A stretch of 64,000 nucleotides of DNA from Oscillospiraceae bacterium (GCA_902802045.1 CADCKQ010000006.1:40912-104911), one strand, 5' to 3'; shown: positions 6,828 through 16,100, numbered from the stretch's first letter. Notes: generated by a model from the sequence alone, not told the origin. Translations and numbers: made by a program.

Positions 6828-7923
6828 TTCATTTGTCTATTCCCAGCCTGTCAAAATCTACTTTGGAGCGGAAAGCTTTAAAAATCTTGGAGCGATTCTC
6901 GAAGAGCAGGGTCTGCAGAGGGCGGTACTCGTATGCGGACGCCATTTCGGACCTGAAGCGGAAGCGATGAAAGATTCGGATCCCCGATTTGTTGGAGTTT
7001 TCTCGGGTGTTGAGCAAAATCCCAGGCTGTCCGGAGTTGAAACGGTAACCGCGCTTGCACGCGAAACGGGTGCTGACTGCATTGTCGGAATAGGCGGCGG
7101 CAGTTCGCTTGATACGGCGAAATTCGCGGCAGCTGTAGCTCCGAATGAAGGTAGAGCCTTGGATTATTACAGAGGCGACAGAGCATTTAACGCCCACAGC
7201 CGTCTTGCAGTAATCGCGGTCCCGACAACTGCTGGGACCGGAAGCGAGGTCACGCAGGTATCTGTCGTAAGCCACGAGACTGAGAAGAAAACCATCAACA
7301 ATCCGGCTTTTATGCCGAGAGCTGCTATTGTAGACCCGGTTCTTTCATCTACTGTTCCTCCCCGCACAACAATGAACACTGGCCTTGACGCCATGGCGCA
7401 CGCCCTTGAAGGGTATTGGAGCATAAATCACCAGCCGATAACGGATACTATTGCCAAGGCTGCAGTCAAACTCGTTCTTGAAAATCTTGAAAAGGCATAT
7501 AAAGACGGCAGCGATATGGAGGCCAGATCTGCAATGGCTTATGCCGCTCTTCTCGGAGGCATGTCTTTCGCGCTGCCGAAGACTGCCGCCTGCCATGCCT
7601 GCAGTTATCCTCTCTCCGAGGTGTATCATCTGCCCCATGGTGAGGCATGTGCTTTTACTCTCGACAGCTTTGTCAAGATCAATGCTGATGATCGCCTTGA
7701 GGAACTTGCCCATGCAGTCGGGCTCAGAGATACCGAAGAGCTTGCCGCGAAGATCAGAGAACTTAAGGCTCTCGCAGGGCTCAGATCCAGGATTTCCGAT
7801 CTCGGAGAAAATGTCGACCCCGGACTTCTTGCCGAGGCTTGCTCTGTTCATCCTCTGATGAACAACAATCCCGTTAAATTGTCTGTTGCAGAACTGAAAG
7901 AGATGTTTGACGCGCTCAGATGA
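6820..7923 (+). CDS. sqwF: Iron-type alcohol dehydrogenase, candidate sulfoacetaldehyde reductase
   Basis: A 367-residue group III (iron-dependent) alcohol dehydrogenase. The nucleotide-binding motif GGGSSLDTAK and the segment VPTTAGTGSEVTQ are present. The metal ligands are visible in GLDAMAHALEGY (Asp, His) and in HACSYPLSEVYHLPHGEA (two His). In the sulfo-TK pathway this family member (SqwF) reduces sulfoacetaldehyde to isethionate with NADH, the step that balances redox during fermentation. Its start overlaps the isomerase stop by 8 bases, and its stop overlaps the transporter start as ATGA, so translation is probably coupled. The substrate is inferred from the operon; the same fold also serves SarD-type sulfoacetaldehyde reductases and many butanol dehydrogenases. 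Confidence 0.82.
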   Translation: MVDSFVYSQPVKIYFGAESFKNLGAILEEQGLQRAVLVCGRHFGPEAEAMKDSDPRFVGVFSGVEQNPRLSGVETVTALARETGADCIVGIGGGSSLDTAKFAAAVAPNEGRALDYYRGDRAFNAHSRLAVIAVPTTAGTGSEVTQVSVVSHETEKKTINNPAFMPRAAIVDPVLSSTVPPRTTMNTGLDAMAHALEGYWSINHQPITDTIAKAAVKLVLENLEKAYKDGSDMEARSAMAYAALLGGMSFALPKTAACHACSYPLSEVYHLPHGEACAFTLDSFVKINADDRLEELAHAVGLRDTEELAAKIRELKALAGLRSRISDLGENVDPGLLAEACSVHPLMNNNPVKLSVAELKEMFDALR

Positions 7924-8813
7924 GTGCAAATACTAAAAATACCATGATGATCGCCGGGATGGTGATCTCATGGTCAATATACTACGCTGTTTCTAAAGTA
8001 GTGGTCGGGGCAACAGGTTCTGCTTTTCTGGCAGGCTTCCTGCTCCGGTCAGCGGCTTTGGTCTTTCTGACTCTGCAGCTTGCTGCAGATAAAAATCTGA
8101 AGGAAGTATTCAGACAGGGCAAAACAGCATATATTCTTCTGATTATAGGCGTATTCGGTTTCCTCCTCGATATGTTTGCAAACCTTGGATATGCAAAAGG
8201 CTCTCTCAGTACCGGAACCGCGCTGCTGAAGACAGATGTCCTTATGGTCAACCTTGCAAGTGTCATCATATACAAGAAAAAGCTCTATTTGAGCGACTGG
8301 ATCGGCACATTTATTATGCTGTTCGGAGTCCTGCTTGTACTCGGGATCAGCTTCGGCAGTATTACGTTCAACATTACCGATCTGTTTTTCATCTTAAGTG
8401 CAGTCTGTGTTTCTGCCAACGCATTCATAATCAAGTCCGCACAGGAAAAATACGGCGCAAGTACAGACATGATCTCTTACTATAACAATTTCACCGTGCT
8501 GGTGCTGTTTTGCATTGCTTCAGCAGTACTGGGTGATTTTGAAGCCCTGAAAACTGTAAATATCCCTTATTTCTGGCCCCTTGTCATTCTCGGCGGTCTC
8601 GGCCAGACCGGAATATATTTCTTCTACTATAGGAATCTGAAAATACATGAAGTATGGCAGGTCAAGCTTTATCTGCTGCTGATGCCTGTTGTAAGTCTTT
8701 TTATAGGCATCTTTTTCCTTGGAGAAGAGATGACGCCCCTCAAAATTGCTGGTATTGCAACAGTGCTCCTCGGCGCTTCCGTTATAGTACTCAGAGACAG
8801 AATCAACAAATAA
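7920..8813 (+). CDS. DMT-superfamily (EamA) transporter, candidate isethionate exporter
   Basis: A 297-residue membrane protein with about ten hydrophobic helices in two EamA repeats; the second repeat ends in FFLGEEMTPLKIAGIATVLLGASVIVL, a typical signature. It overlaps the dehydrogenase stop codon by four bases (ATGA) and is the last enzyme-linked gene before the regulator. A fermenting cell that makes one isethionate per sulfosugar must export it, and this is the only plausible exporter in the operon. Import of the sulfosugar is the alternative, but DMT proteins of this type are mostly exporters. The substrate is inference. Confidence 0.75.
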   Translation: MSANTKNTMMIAGMVISWSIYYAVSKVVVGATGSAFLAGFLLRSAALVFLTLQLAADKNLKEVFRQGKTAYILLIIGVFGFLLDMFANLGYAKGSLSTGTALLKTDVLMVNLASVIIYKKKLYLSDWIGTFIMLFGVLLVLGISFGSITFNITDLFFILSAVCVSANAFIIKSAQEKYGASTDMISYYNNFTVLVLFCIASAVLGDFEALKTVNIPYFWPLVILGGLGQTGIYFFYYRNLKIHEVWQVKLYLLLMPVVSLFIGIFFLGEEMTPLKIAGIATVLLGASVIVLRDRINK

Positions 8814-8846
8814 CCTGAAAAATCTTTTCACCGGAGGTGCTGCCAA

Positions 8847-10064
8847 ATGGCTAAACAGGGCGACAATATGACAGATGTGAAACGTGCCAACAGGAGTGCG
8901 GTTCTGCGTGTTCTGCATGAAAACGGCGATGTTTCGCGAAAAAAGCTGGCAGCCTACATAGGCCTTACTCCGGCAGCCATAACTAAAATAACAGGTGAGA
9001 TGATAGAAGAAGGTCTTCTGCGTGAAGGAGAAGCCGTTTTCAGCGGCGGTGCCGGCAGGCGTGAGATACTCCTGAAGACTGACCCTTTTTCCCGCTTTGC
9101 ACTCGGTATTTTCATAAATAAGGGGCTCGCTGTCCTTTCTGCTGTAAACTTGGAAGGAACCGTTGTATTTTCCGAAAATGCGGTTCTGCCCTCCAATGCT
9201 CCTGCAAACGAGACCATAACCACGCTCTGCAATCTGCTTCTTGATCTCAGCGATCAGAATGGTATCCCGCGGGATAAGATCATCGGTACAGGTCTTGCTT
9301 TGAGAGGACAGGTATCCGATAACGGGAGGATACTCAAAAACAGTTTCGGTGCTCTTAACGAGTATAATTATCCGATAGCAGATGAAGTCGAGAAACTAAC
9401 CGGTTTAAAGGTGATTTCCGATAACAATGTCAGATCCCTTTTCTCTGCCCACTTGTTTTTCTCCAAGGATAAAGAAATCAGTTCTCAATTTTTTCTCAGA
9501 TGTGAATACGGCATAGGTGCCGCTCTTTCAGTCGATTTCAGAATCTGGCACGGAGGAAGCGCACAATGCAGCGAGATAGGGCATATCCCAGTAATAAGAA
9601 AAGGCGGAAAGCCCTGTTCCTGCGGTAAGAGCGGGTGTCTTGAGACCGTGGCCTCTCCAAATGCTATCCTTGAAGAAGCTAAAGCAGCATTTTCTGAGGA
9701 TAATACTCCGCTGCTGTATAAACGTATGCTTGGCAGAAGCATTGATGAGATGCGCCTTCAGGACGTTCTGGATTCCGCTGCAGGAGGGGACAGCACAACA
9801 GCATCAATAGTAGGCAAAGCTGTAACCGCACTCGCCCAAGCTCTAAAATCCGTTATATATATCATCGACCCGGAAAAGATAGTGCTCTACGGTCATTTAT
9901 TTGAGAATGCTTACTTCCTGGATCATTTTATAGCTGAAATGCGGGAAGGCGTCGACAGCGGTCATGATGTAAGTGTAGAAAAGAGCCGCTGCAACCTCAA
10001 ACTCGAAGATGCAGCGGCGGGACTTCTGGTTATTCAGAAATTTATAGATGAGGGCGGCCTTTAA
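8847..10064 (+). CDS. ROK-family transcriptional regulator
   Basis: A 405-residue protein. Residues 10-70 form a winged helix-turn-helix (ANRSAVLRVLHENGDVSRKK, then the recognition helix in GLTPAAITKITGEM). The ROK sugar-kinase-like domain follows, with the zinc motif GHIPVIRKGGKPCSCGKSGC. The kinase active site is not obvious, so it should act as a sugar-responsive repressor rather than a kinase. It follows the exporter gene by 33 bases with a GGAGGTG ribosome binding site and is probably the last gene of the operon. It is the natural candidate to bind the dyads at 286-306, 4331-4351 and 4479-4499; the inducer might be sulfoquinovose or a later intermediate. Its stop overlaps the convergent symporter stop in one TTAA. 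Confidence 0.88.
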   Translation: MAKQGDNMTDVKRANRSAVLRVLHENGDVSRKKLAAYIGLTPAAITKITGEMIEEGLLREGEAVFSGGAGRREILLKTDPFSRFALGIFINKGLAVLSAVNLEGTVVFSENAVLPSNAPANETITTLCNLLLDLSDQNGIPRDKIIGTGLALRGQVSDNGRILKNSFGALNEYNYPIADEVEKLTGLKVISDNNVRSLFSAHLFFSKDKEISSQFFLRCEYGIGAALSVDFRIWHGGSAQCSEIGHIPVIRKGGKPCSCGKSGCLETVASPNAILEEAKAAFSEDNTPLLYKRMLGRSIDEMRLQDVLDSAAGGDSTTASIVGKAVTALAQALKSVIYIIDPEKIVLYGHLFENAYFLDHFIAEMREGVDSGHDVSVEKSRCNLKLEDAAAGLLVIQKFIDEGGL

Positions 10065-11467
10065 TTTGCAAGGCTGGCCTCTTTTTCTTCCTGGAGTTTT
10101 TCTATACGCTTTTTGTCAAGAGGATACACAAACTTTAAGAGTATAAATACAAGCAGGAACAACACAGCCGGGATCATAACAGAATAATTATACATTGTCT
10201 TGAGGGCCGAAGCACTGAGGCCCTCAGTTTTTAATTCGCTTCCGTTGTAGCCGATCCTCAGCAGAGGCACATTTATCAGTACAGTTGCAACTGTCTGTCC
10301 GAGCTTCCTCATGAACGAGTAAAAAGCGTAGCTGGTAGCTTCATCCTTAAGTCCGTATGTTACACGGTTATAATCTATGGCATCTGTCGCCAGGACCCAA
10401 ACTAAAAGGAAAAGGAATGCAGTTCCGATACCTGCCATGAGATTCGCAAGCAGGTAAAGCCAAACACTTGTTACTCCCATAAGTGAGAGGAGGAAAAGGA
10501 TAATATAGAAGACTGCAGCTATCAGCATGCCAAATGAGCACACCTCTTTGCGCCCAAATTTATTGCCGAGTTTTGTGGCGAAAAACATGACAACTGCAAC
10601 AGGCAAATACTGGCAGACTGTCGGCAGCATCGTAAGTCCCGGTTTTTCAAAATAATAATGAAAAAGATACGTATTGTACCCCTGACCAAACATCTGCGCT
10701 GCAAGATAGAGCATACTGGCAAGGCATACAGCCATAAAGGGACGGCTTTTCAGGAGAGCTCTTATTACTTCTGAAGAAGCGCCTTTTTTTGCAGCTTCAG
10801 GCTTTGATTCAACACGCTCTTTGGAAAGTCTGTAACAGAGCAGGTAGAAAATGACAGAAAGTGCCGCTATGAGACAGACTCCGATAAACACCTTTTTATA
10901 GTCCATCTGCTTCGTTCCGTCAGCCAGAGTAACATAGCAGACAGAAGCCAGCACCATGGCGGGCATTGCGCCAAAAGTTGATCCTATTGAGCGGAAAACC
11001 GAAAGCGAGGATCTCTCTTTGTCATCCGACGTAATTACCTGAGCAAGTGAGCCGTATGGGATATTGATACAGGTATACAGCATTCCGAACAGGATATAAG
11101 TGATGTATATCCACGCGAGTCTTCCTGCAGGAACCATTCCCCTGACATCCAGGAACATCAGTACCGCGGCCAGAGCGACAGGCAATGAGAATATCTTAAT
11201 CCATCTGCGATAGCGCCCATCTTTGCCGACTTTGGCTCTGTCAATTATTCGGCCCCAGATCGGATCATTGATTGCATCCCAAATACGCGCAATGATAGTC
11301 ATAATCATTACATGAAGGACACTTATCTCAAGTACGTCAGTGTAATATTTGTTCAGAACGCTCTGTGTCAAACCGAAAACAAGGCATGATGCGAGATCAC
11401 CGAATGCATAACCGATCTTGTCTTTAAGCCTTATCCCGCTCGTTCTGGCAATATTGGATTCTGTCAC
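10061..11467 (-). CDS. GPH-family (MelB/YihO-like) sugar:cation symporter
   Basis: A 468-residue major-facilitator protein of the glycoside-pentoside-hexuronide family with twelve predicted helices. The family pattern is visible near the N-terminus (KIGYAFGDLASCLVF, then NDPIWGRIIDRAKVGKDGRYRRWI) and in the central loop. E. coli YihO, which imports sulfoquinovosides, belongs to this family, so a role in feeding the neighbouring pathway is attractive. However, the gene is on the opposite strand, 37 bases after frr, and probably shares its transcript, so another sugar is possible. It converges on the ROK gene with a four-base overlap and no terminator between. Confidence 0.8.
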   Translation of the reverse strand: MTESNIARTSGIRLKDKIGYAFGDLASCLVFGLTQSVLNKYYTDVLEISVLHVMIMTIIARIWDAINDPIWGRIIDRAKVGKDGRYRRWIKIFSLPVALAAVLMFLDVRGMVPAGRLAWIYITYILFGMLYTCINIPYGSLAQVITSDDKERSSLSVFRSIGSTFGAMPAMVLASVCYVTLADGTKQMDYKKVFIGVCLIAALSVIFYLLCYRLSKERVESKPEAAKKGASSEVIRALLKSRPFMAVCLASMLYLAAQMFGQGYNTYLFHYYFEKPGLTMLPTVCQYLPVAVVMFFATKLGNKFGRKEVCSFGMLIAAVFYIILFLLSLMGVTSVWLYLLANLMAGIGTAFLFLLVWVLATDAIDYNRVTYGLKDEATSYAFYSFMRKLGQTVATVLINVPLLRIGYNGSELKTEGLSASALKTMYNYSVMIPAVLFLLVFILLKFVYPLDKKRIEKLQEEKEASLAN

Positions 11468-11504
11468 TAATTATATCCCCCGCAACAACAGTTTTTTATT
11501 GATA

Positions 11505-12056
11505 TCAAATATCTGTGAGTTCTTTCTCCTTGGACACAATTATCTTATCTATTTCCTTAATATAGTCATCAGTCAGCTTCTGAATATCCTTATCTGCGAT
11601 CTTGTAGTCATCCTCGGTTATTTCCGACGCTTTCTGCTGTTTTTTCATTTTTTCCATCGCGTCTCTGCGGATATTTCTGATAGCGACTTTGGACTCTTCC
11701 CCATATTTTTTTGTCTGTTTAACAAGGTCTTTTCTTCTCTCTTCCGTAAGAGGAGGAAATACCAAACGGATCATTCTTCCGTCATTCTGAGGATTGATTC
11801 CCAACTCAGACGTCAGTATAGCTTTTTCGATACTCTTGAGTGTAGACGCGTCCCAAGGCTGAATAAGAAGTGATCTTGGATCCGGAGTAGCAATCGAGGC
11901 CATCTGGTTGATGGGAGTCGGAACGCCATAATAATCCACCTGGATTTGATCCAGAACAGATGCATTGGCACGTCCTGCCCTGATCGTGGCCAGTTGGGAT
12001 GTCAGTGCGTCACAGGTCTTCTTCATTTTGTTTTCGAATTCAGGATAATCAGACAT
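11505..12056 (-). CDS. frr: Ribosome recycling factor
   Basis: A 183-residue protein matching RRF along its full length: the N-terminal helix with LATIRAGRANASVLDQIQVDYYG, the beta domain with PTPINQMASIATPDPRSLLIQPWD, and the C-terminal helices ending in DKIIVSKEKELTDI. It splits post-termination ribosomes together with EF-G. It lies 43 bases after pyrH, the usual bacterial pairing. The ribosome binding site is TAGGAGGAAAATTC before the ATG. Confidence 0.97.
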   Translation of the reverse strand: MSDYPEFENKMKKTCDALTSQLATIRAGRANASVLDQIQVDYYGVPTPINQMASIATPDPRSLLIQPWDASTLKSIEKAILTSELGINPQNDGRMIRLVFPPLTEERRKDLVKQTKKYGEESKVAIRNIRRDAMEKMKKQQKASEITEDDYKIADKDIQKLTDDYIKEIDKIIVSKEKELTDI

Positions 12057-12099
12057 TGAATTTTCCTCCTATATATCTTTTTTATATATTATCTTCTTT

Positions 12100-12807
12100 T
12101 CACGCATGAACACAGGTGCCTGTCTTCTCACCTGCAAGTACCCTCTTAATATTCCGGGGATCAGCCAGTGCAAAAACTATAACAGGTATATCGTTGTCCA
12201 TTGCCATCGAGGTAGCTGTTGAATCCATGACTGCAAGTCTCTGTGCCAACACTTCGTCATAGCTGATATCATCATACCTTACAGCATTAGGATTTTTTAC
12301 TGGATCATCGTTGTAGACACCATCAACATTCTTGGCAAGTAAAATGGCATCTGCATGTATTTCGGCTGCTCTCAGAGTGGCAGCGGTATCCGTCGAAAAG
12401 AACGGCATACCGGTACCGCCCGCAAAGAGGACAACATTTCCTTCTTCCAGATACTGTATTGTTTTTTCAGTAGAGTAACGCTCACCTACTCCCTGGATAT
12501 CCACAGATGTCTGGACCTTCACCTTGCATCCGATTTGCCTGAAAACATCGGCTACCGCTAGGCAGTTCATGCAGGTTGCGAGCATTCCCATTCGGTCCGC
12601 ACTGACTCTTTCCACGTTTCCGCCCCCGTCTTTTAAGCCGCGCCAGAAATTCCCGCCTCCGATGACTATACCGACCTGAACTCCTTCTTCGGTACATTCT
12701 TTTATTGCTCTGCAGACATCCTTTACAAAGTTAAAATCAAAGCCCTTCCTGTTAGCTCCGGCAAGAGCCTCCCCGCTTACTTTTAATAATACTCTTTTAT
12801 AATTCAT
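12100..12807 (-). CDS. pyrH: Uridylate kinase
   Basis: A 235-residue UMP kinase of the amino-acid-kinase fold: KRVLLKVSGEALAG at the N-terminus, VIGGGNFWRG in the phosphate loop, DRMGMLATCMNCLA and the C-terminal GTCVHA ending. It phosphorylates UMP to UDP for nucleotide and cell-wall precursor supply. pyrH-frr is a conserved pair. Here the genes before it belong to a surface-sugar cassette, with only 25 bases between the DMT transporter stop and its start. Confidence 0.96.
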   Translation of the reverse strand: MNYKRVLLKVSGEALAGANRKGFDFNFVKDVCRAIKECTEEGVQVGIVIGGGNFWRGLKDGGGNVERVSADRMGMLATCMNCLAVADVFRQIGCKVKVQTSVDIQGVGERYSTEKTIQYLEEGNVVLFAGGTGMPFFSTDTAATLRAAEIHADAILLAKNVDGVYNDDPVKNPNAVRYDDISYDEVLAQRLAVMDSTATSMAMDNDIPVIVFALADPRNIKRVLAGEKTGTCVHA

Positions 12808-12832
12808 AAAGTATCTCCTTCCGGTTTACAGT

Positions 12833-13741
12833 TTATATATCCAGAATTCCAAGAATGATAACTCCCGCTATTACCGTAACAATTGCAGCATAATGCTTCT
12901 TTGACAGCTTTTCCTTGAGAAACAAGCGGCTCCAAATCACCGATGCTACACAGTAAGAGGAAATAATCGGTGCGGCGAATGCTACATGCCTCGAATCTGC
13001 AAGAGCATAGATATAGAAAAACTGCCCGATCGTTTCAAATACCGCTCCTGTGTATTTCGGAAGTTCAGCTTTGAATATGAATTTCTGCTTCTTAACCAGC
13101 AGAAATACAAAACATACTATACCGACGAGAAAGAATGTAAGCTCATAAGCTGTGTTTGCTGCATCTTCATCAAGCACCTCCAGGACCCTGCTGTCTGCGA
13201 ATGTACCGAGAGCGTCCAGAAGGCAGTAAATTATGGGAATTATTAGAGCCAGAGCACTTTTTGCATATTTATGCCCGGATTCGCTCTGTCGTTCGGCTCT
13301 GAGTTCTTCATCTTCGTTGGATTCAACAAAACCCAAGGCAATTACGCCAATGCTTACAAGCGCTACAGCAATGAGCGCGACCGGATGGATCTCCGAGAAA
13401 CCTCCGCCGAGAATGATAGTAAGAATGGCAACAATTGCTCCGCTGCTGTTGCATATAGGAGATGAAACTGAAAGCTCTATATAACGAAGGCCCAGATAGC
13501 CAATAGTCATTGAGAGTATATAAAGAGCCGAGACCGGAAGATATTTTATAAATACTTCTGCAGTAACTTCTACACCACCGATATAAATCTCATATGCAGC
13601 ATGAATGCCCATAACGATACCGACAGCCATAGCCATTTTCAGATGGCTGTATTTATCCTTTGCATCCACACAGCCGATCTTTGAAAAGAGATCGCTCCCA
13701 CTCCAAGCCAGCAATGCTAATACTGAAAACCAGAACCACAT
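12833..13741 (-). CDS. DMT-superfamily (EamA) transporter
   Basis: A 302-residue protein with ten hydrophobic helices and an acidic, hydrophilic loop (ESNEDEELRAERQSESGHKY) between the two repeats. The end resembles sugar-nucleotide or small-molecule carriers of the EamA type. It starts 3 bases after the UDP-GlcNAc epimerase gene, which ties it to that cassette. A lipid-linked or polysaccharide precursor translocation role is possible but unsupported. The substrate is unknown. Confidence 0.75.
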   Translation of the reverse strand: MWFWFSVLALLAWSGSDLFSKIGCVDAKDKYSHLKMAMAVGIVMGIHAAYEIYIGGVEVTAEVFIKYLPVSALYILSMTIGYLGLRYIELSVSSPICNSSGAIVAILTIILGGGFSEIHPVALIAVALVSIGVIALGFVESNEDEELRAERQSESGHKYAKSALALIIPIIYCLLDALGTFADSRVLEVLDEDAANTAYELTFFLVGIVCFVFLLVKKQKFIFKAELPKYTGAVFETIGQFFYIYALADSRHVAFAAPIISSYCVASVIWSRLFLKEKLSKKHYAAIVTVIAGVIILGILDI

Positions 13742-13744
13742 GTA

Positions 13745-14926
13745 TTATTGAGTCTTCCTCCAGACAAACTTATTAACTACATAGACATACGACTGGATGA
13801 TCTTTACAACTTTTGAGCTGACATTCACATCGGTATAATCGGGAACAGGTATCCCGAAATCTCCATTATTATGCATTTCTGTCGCAGTTTCCACAGCTTG
13901 CAGGAGCGATTTTTCCGATATTCCGGCTATTATGAAACAGCCCTTATCCAACGCCTCCGGGCGTTCTGTGGACGTCCTGATGCATACTGCAGGGAACGGT
14001 TTTCCTGCAGAGGTCCAATAGCTGCTTTCCTCCGGAAGTGTCCCGCTGTCCGAAACAACACAAAATGCATTCATCTGAAGGAAATTGTAATCCAAAAATC
14101 CCATCGGCTCATGCATAACAACTCTTTCATCCAGTTTAAAACCGCTGTTTTCCAAACGCTTGCGGCTTCTCGGATGGCAGGAATACAAAACCGGCATATC
14201 ATACTTTTGAGCAAGAGCGTTTACAGCACTAAAAAGTGAGAAAAAGTTCTCATCAGTGTCGATATTTTCCTCTCTGTGTGCAGAAAGAAGAATGTATTTC
14301 CCTTTCTCGAGCCCGAGCTTTTCAAGTATTCTGCTTGATAATATTGCCTCTCTGCTTGATTCCAACACTTCAGCCATGGGAGATCCCGTCACATAGCATC
14401 TTTCTTTTGGCAATCCGCATTCGTGGAGATATTTCCTCGCATGTTCTGAATAAGCCATGTTGACATCTGAAATTATGTCAACTATTCTCCTGTTGGTTTC
14501 TTCCGGCAGGCATTCATCCTTACATCTGTTCCCTGCTTCCATATGAAAAATAGGAACATGCAGTCTTTTTGCGGGGATTGCAGACAGGCAGGAATTTGTA
14601 TCACCGAGAATAAGCAGAGCATCCGGCTTTACTTCGCACATAAGTCTGTATGAACAAGCGATAATATTGCCTATCGTCTCTCCCAGATCTTCTCCGACTG
14701 CATCCATGCTCACATCAGGCGGATCAAGCATAAGATCTTTAAAAAAAACACCGTTTAAGTTGTAGTCGTAATTCTGTCCTGTATGTGCAAGCAGGCAATC
14801 GAAGTATTTCCTGCACTTTGAGATAACTGCTGAGAGACGGATAATTTCCGGCCTTGTTCCAATTATAATGAGAAGCTTCAGTGCACCGTTATTCTTAAAT
14901 GATATGTCCGAATAGTCGGTTTTCAT
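13745..14926 (-). CDS. capG: UDP-N-acetylglucosamine 2-epimerase family, CapG/WbjD-like
   Basis: A 393-residue non-hydrolysing epimerase of the WecB fold. Recognisable pieces are IIIGTRPEIIRLSAV, HTGQNYDYNLNGVFF, LILGDTNSCLSA, HMEAGNRC and SDSGTLPEES. The ATG at 14926 is chosen over an upstream in-frame one because it has a GAGGAGG site and avoids overlap with the previous gene. In the UDP-N-acetyl-L-fucosamine route, CapG converts the UDP-6-deoxy-talosamine product of CapF to UDP-L-FucNAc. The order capE-capF-capG in the same direction supports this. Confidence 0.85.
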   Translation of the reverse strand: MKTDYSDISFKNNGALKLLIIIGTRPEIIRLSAVISKCRKYFDCLLAHTGQNYDYNLNGVFFKDLMLDPPDVSMDAVGEDLGETIGNIIACSYRLMCEVKPDALLILGDTNSCLSAIPAKRLHVPIFHMEAGNRCKDECLPEETNRRIVDIISDVNMAYSEHARKYLHECGLPKERCYVTGSPMAEVLESSREAILSSRILEKLGLEKGKYILLSAHREENIDTDENFFSLFSAVNALAQKYDMPVLYSCHPRSRKRLENSGFKLDERVVMHEPMGFLDYNFLQMNAFCVVSDSGTLPEESSYWTSAGKPFPAVCIRTSTERPEALDKGCFIIAGISEKSLLQAVETATEMHNNGDFGIPVPDYTDVNVSSKVVKIIQSYVYVVNKFVWRKTQ

Positions 14927-14930
14927 CTGC

Positions 14931-16100
14931 TCATACCTCCTCATGAAATGTGTCAGGATGTGAAGGATCAAATATCTCATTTGCCCACATCAGCGTAACA
15001 AGATCTTCACTGTCACTGAGATTGATCAGTTCATGTGTATATCCCGGAATCATATGAACCGCTTCAATTTTCTCCCCTGAAACCTCAAATTCCATTATTT
15101 CATCCGAGCCTATCCTACGCTCCCGGATAAGGGCTTTGCCGGAGACGACTATAAACAGTTCCCATTTGGAATTATGCCAATGCTGCCCTTTTGTAACCCC
15201 GGGCCTTATAATATTAACAGAAAACTGTCCGGAAGAGACTGTTTTCAAAATTTCCGTAAAACTTCCTCTGGAATCCTTTTTCATATAAAGAGGATATTTC
15301 ACTTTACTCTCCGGAAGGTACGAGAGATAGGCAGAATAGAGCTTCTTTTCAAACGATCCGAAAGGCAGTTCAGGTATGATTCCCGTCTGTGGAACAGCTA
15401 CAAAGCTGTCAAGAAGATCTGCTATTTTCCCAAGTTTCACCCTGTATATTATCGGAATTGAATAATACTCTCCCGTCCTGTGTCCCTTAGTCGGATCTTC
15501 AAGTATATCAAGGAGTTCTGAAACCACATCATCGATATAGGCAAGCTCGAGTTCTGTCTCCGGATCGTTCACAGTTATAGGATGACCGTTTGCCTTATTA
15601 TTGCAGAATGTTGCTACCGCACTGTTATAATTTGGTTTACACCATTTGCCGAAGAGATTTGGGAATCTGTATACAAAAACCTTTGCACCGGTCTCTTTTT
15701 CGTAAGAAAAAAACAGCTTCTCTCCTGCAAGTTTCGATCTCCCGTATTCCGAATCAGTAAATCTTCCCTCAAGTGATGCCTGAATACTGCTTGAGAGCAT
15801 GACAGGGCATTTGTTTCCGCATTCCTTTAATACACCGAGAAGAGTATCTGCAAAGCCAAAGTTTCCTTGCATAAATTCAGCAGTATCTTTCGGCCGATTG
15901 ACTCCGGCAAGATTGAATACGAAATCTGCTTTGCTGCAAAAATCCCAAAGTTTATCGGCTCCGGTATTCCTTCCATATCTGTATATTTCCGAAATATGGA
16001 GATCCGGCCTTGTTCTGTCATTTCCGTTTTTTAAGTTTTCAAGGGCACAGCAGAGATTTTTGCCCAAAAATCCGTTTGCCCCGGTAACAAGTATATTCAA
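14931..16100 (-). CDS. capF: CapF/WbjC-like bifunctional reductase with C-terminal cupin
   Basis: A 389-residue two-domain protein. Residues 1-250 are a short-chain reductase with MNILVTGANGFLGKNLC and a YGRSK catalytic motif; residues 270-389 are a cupin (RPGVTKGQHWHNSKWELFIV). This fusion is diagnostic of CapF/WbjC, which epimerises C3 and then reduces C4 of the CapE product with NADPH to UDP-2-acetamido-2,6-dideoxy-L-talose. It overlaps capE by four bases and precedes capG by four. Confidence 0.9.
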   Translation of the reverse strand: MNILVTGANGFLGKNLCCALENLKNGNDRTRPDLHISEIYRYGRNTGADKLWDFCSKADFVFNLAGVNRPKDTAEFMQGNFGFADTLLGVLKECGNKCPVMLSSSIQASLEGRFTDSEYGRSKLAGEKLFFSYEKETGAKVFVYRFPNLFGKWCKPNYNSAVATFCNNKANGHPITVNDPETELELAYIDDVVSELLDILEDPTKGHRTGEYYSIPIIYRVKLGKIADLLDSFVAVPQTGIIPELPFGSFEKKLYSAYLSYLPESKVKYPLYMKKDSRGSFTEILKTVSSGQFSVNIIRPGVTKGQHWHNSKWELFIVVSGKALIRERRIGSDEIMEFEVSGEKIEAVHMIPGYTHELINLSDSEDLVTLMWANEIFDPSHPDTFHEEV

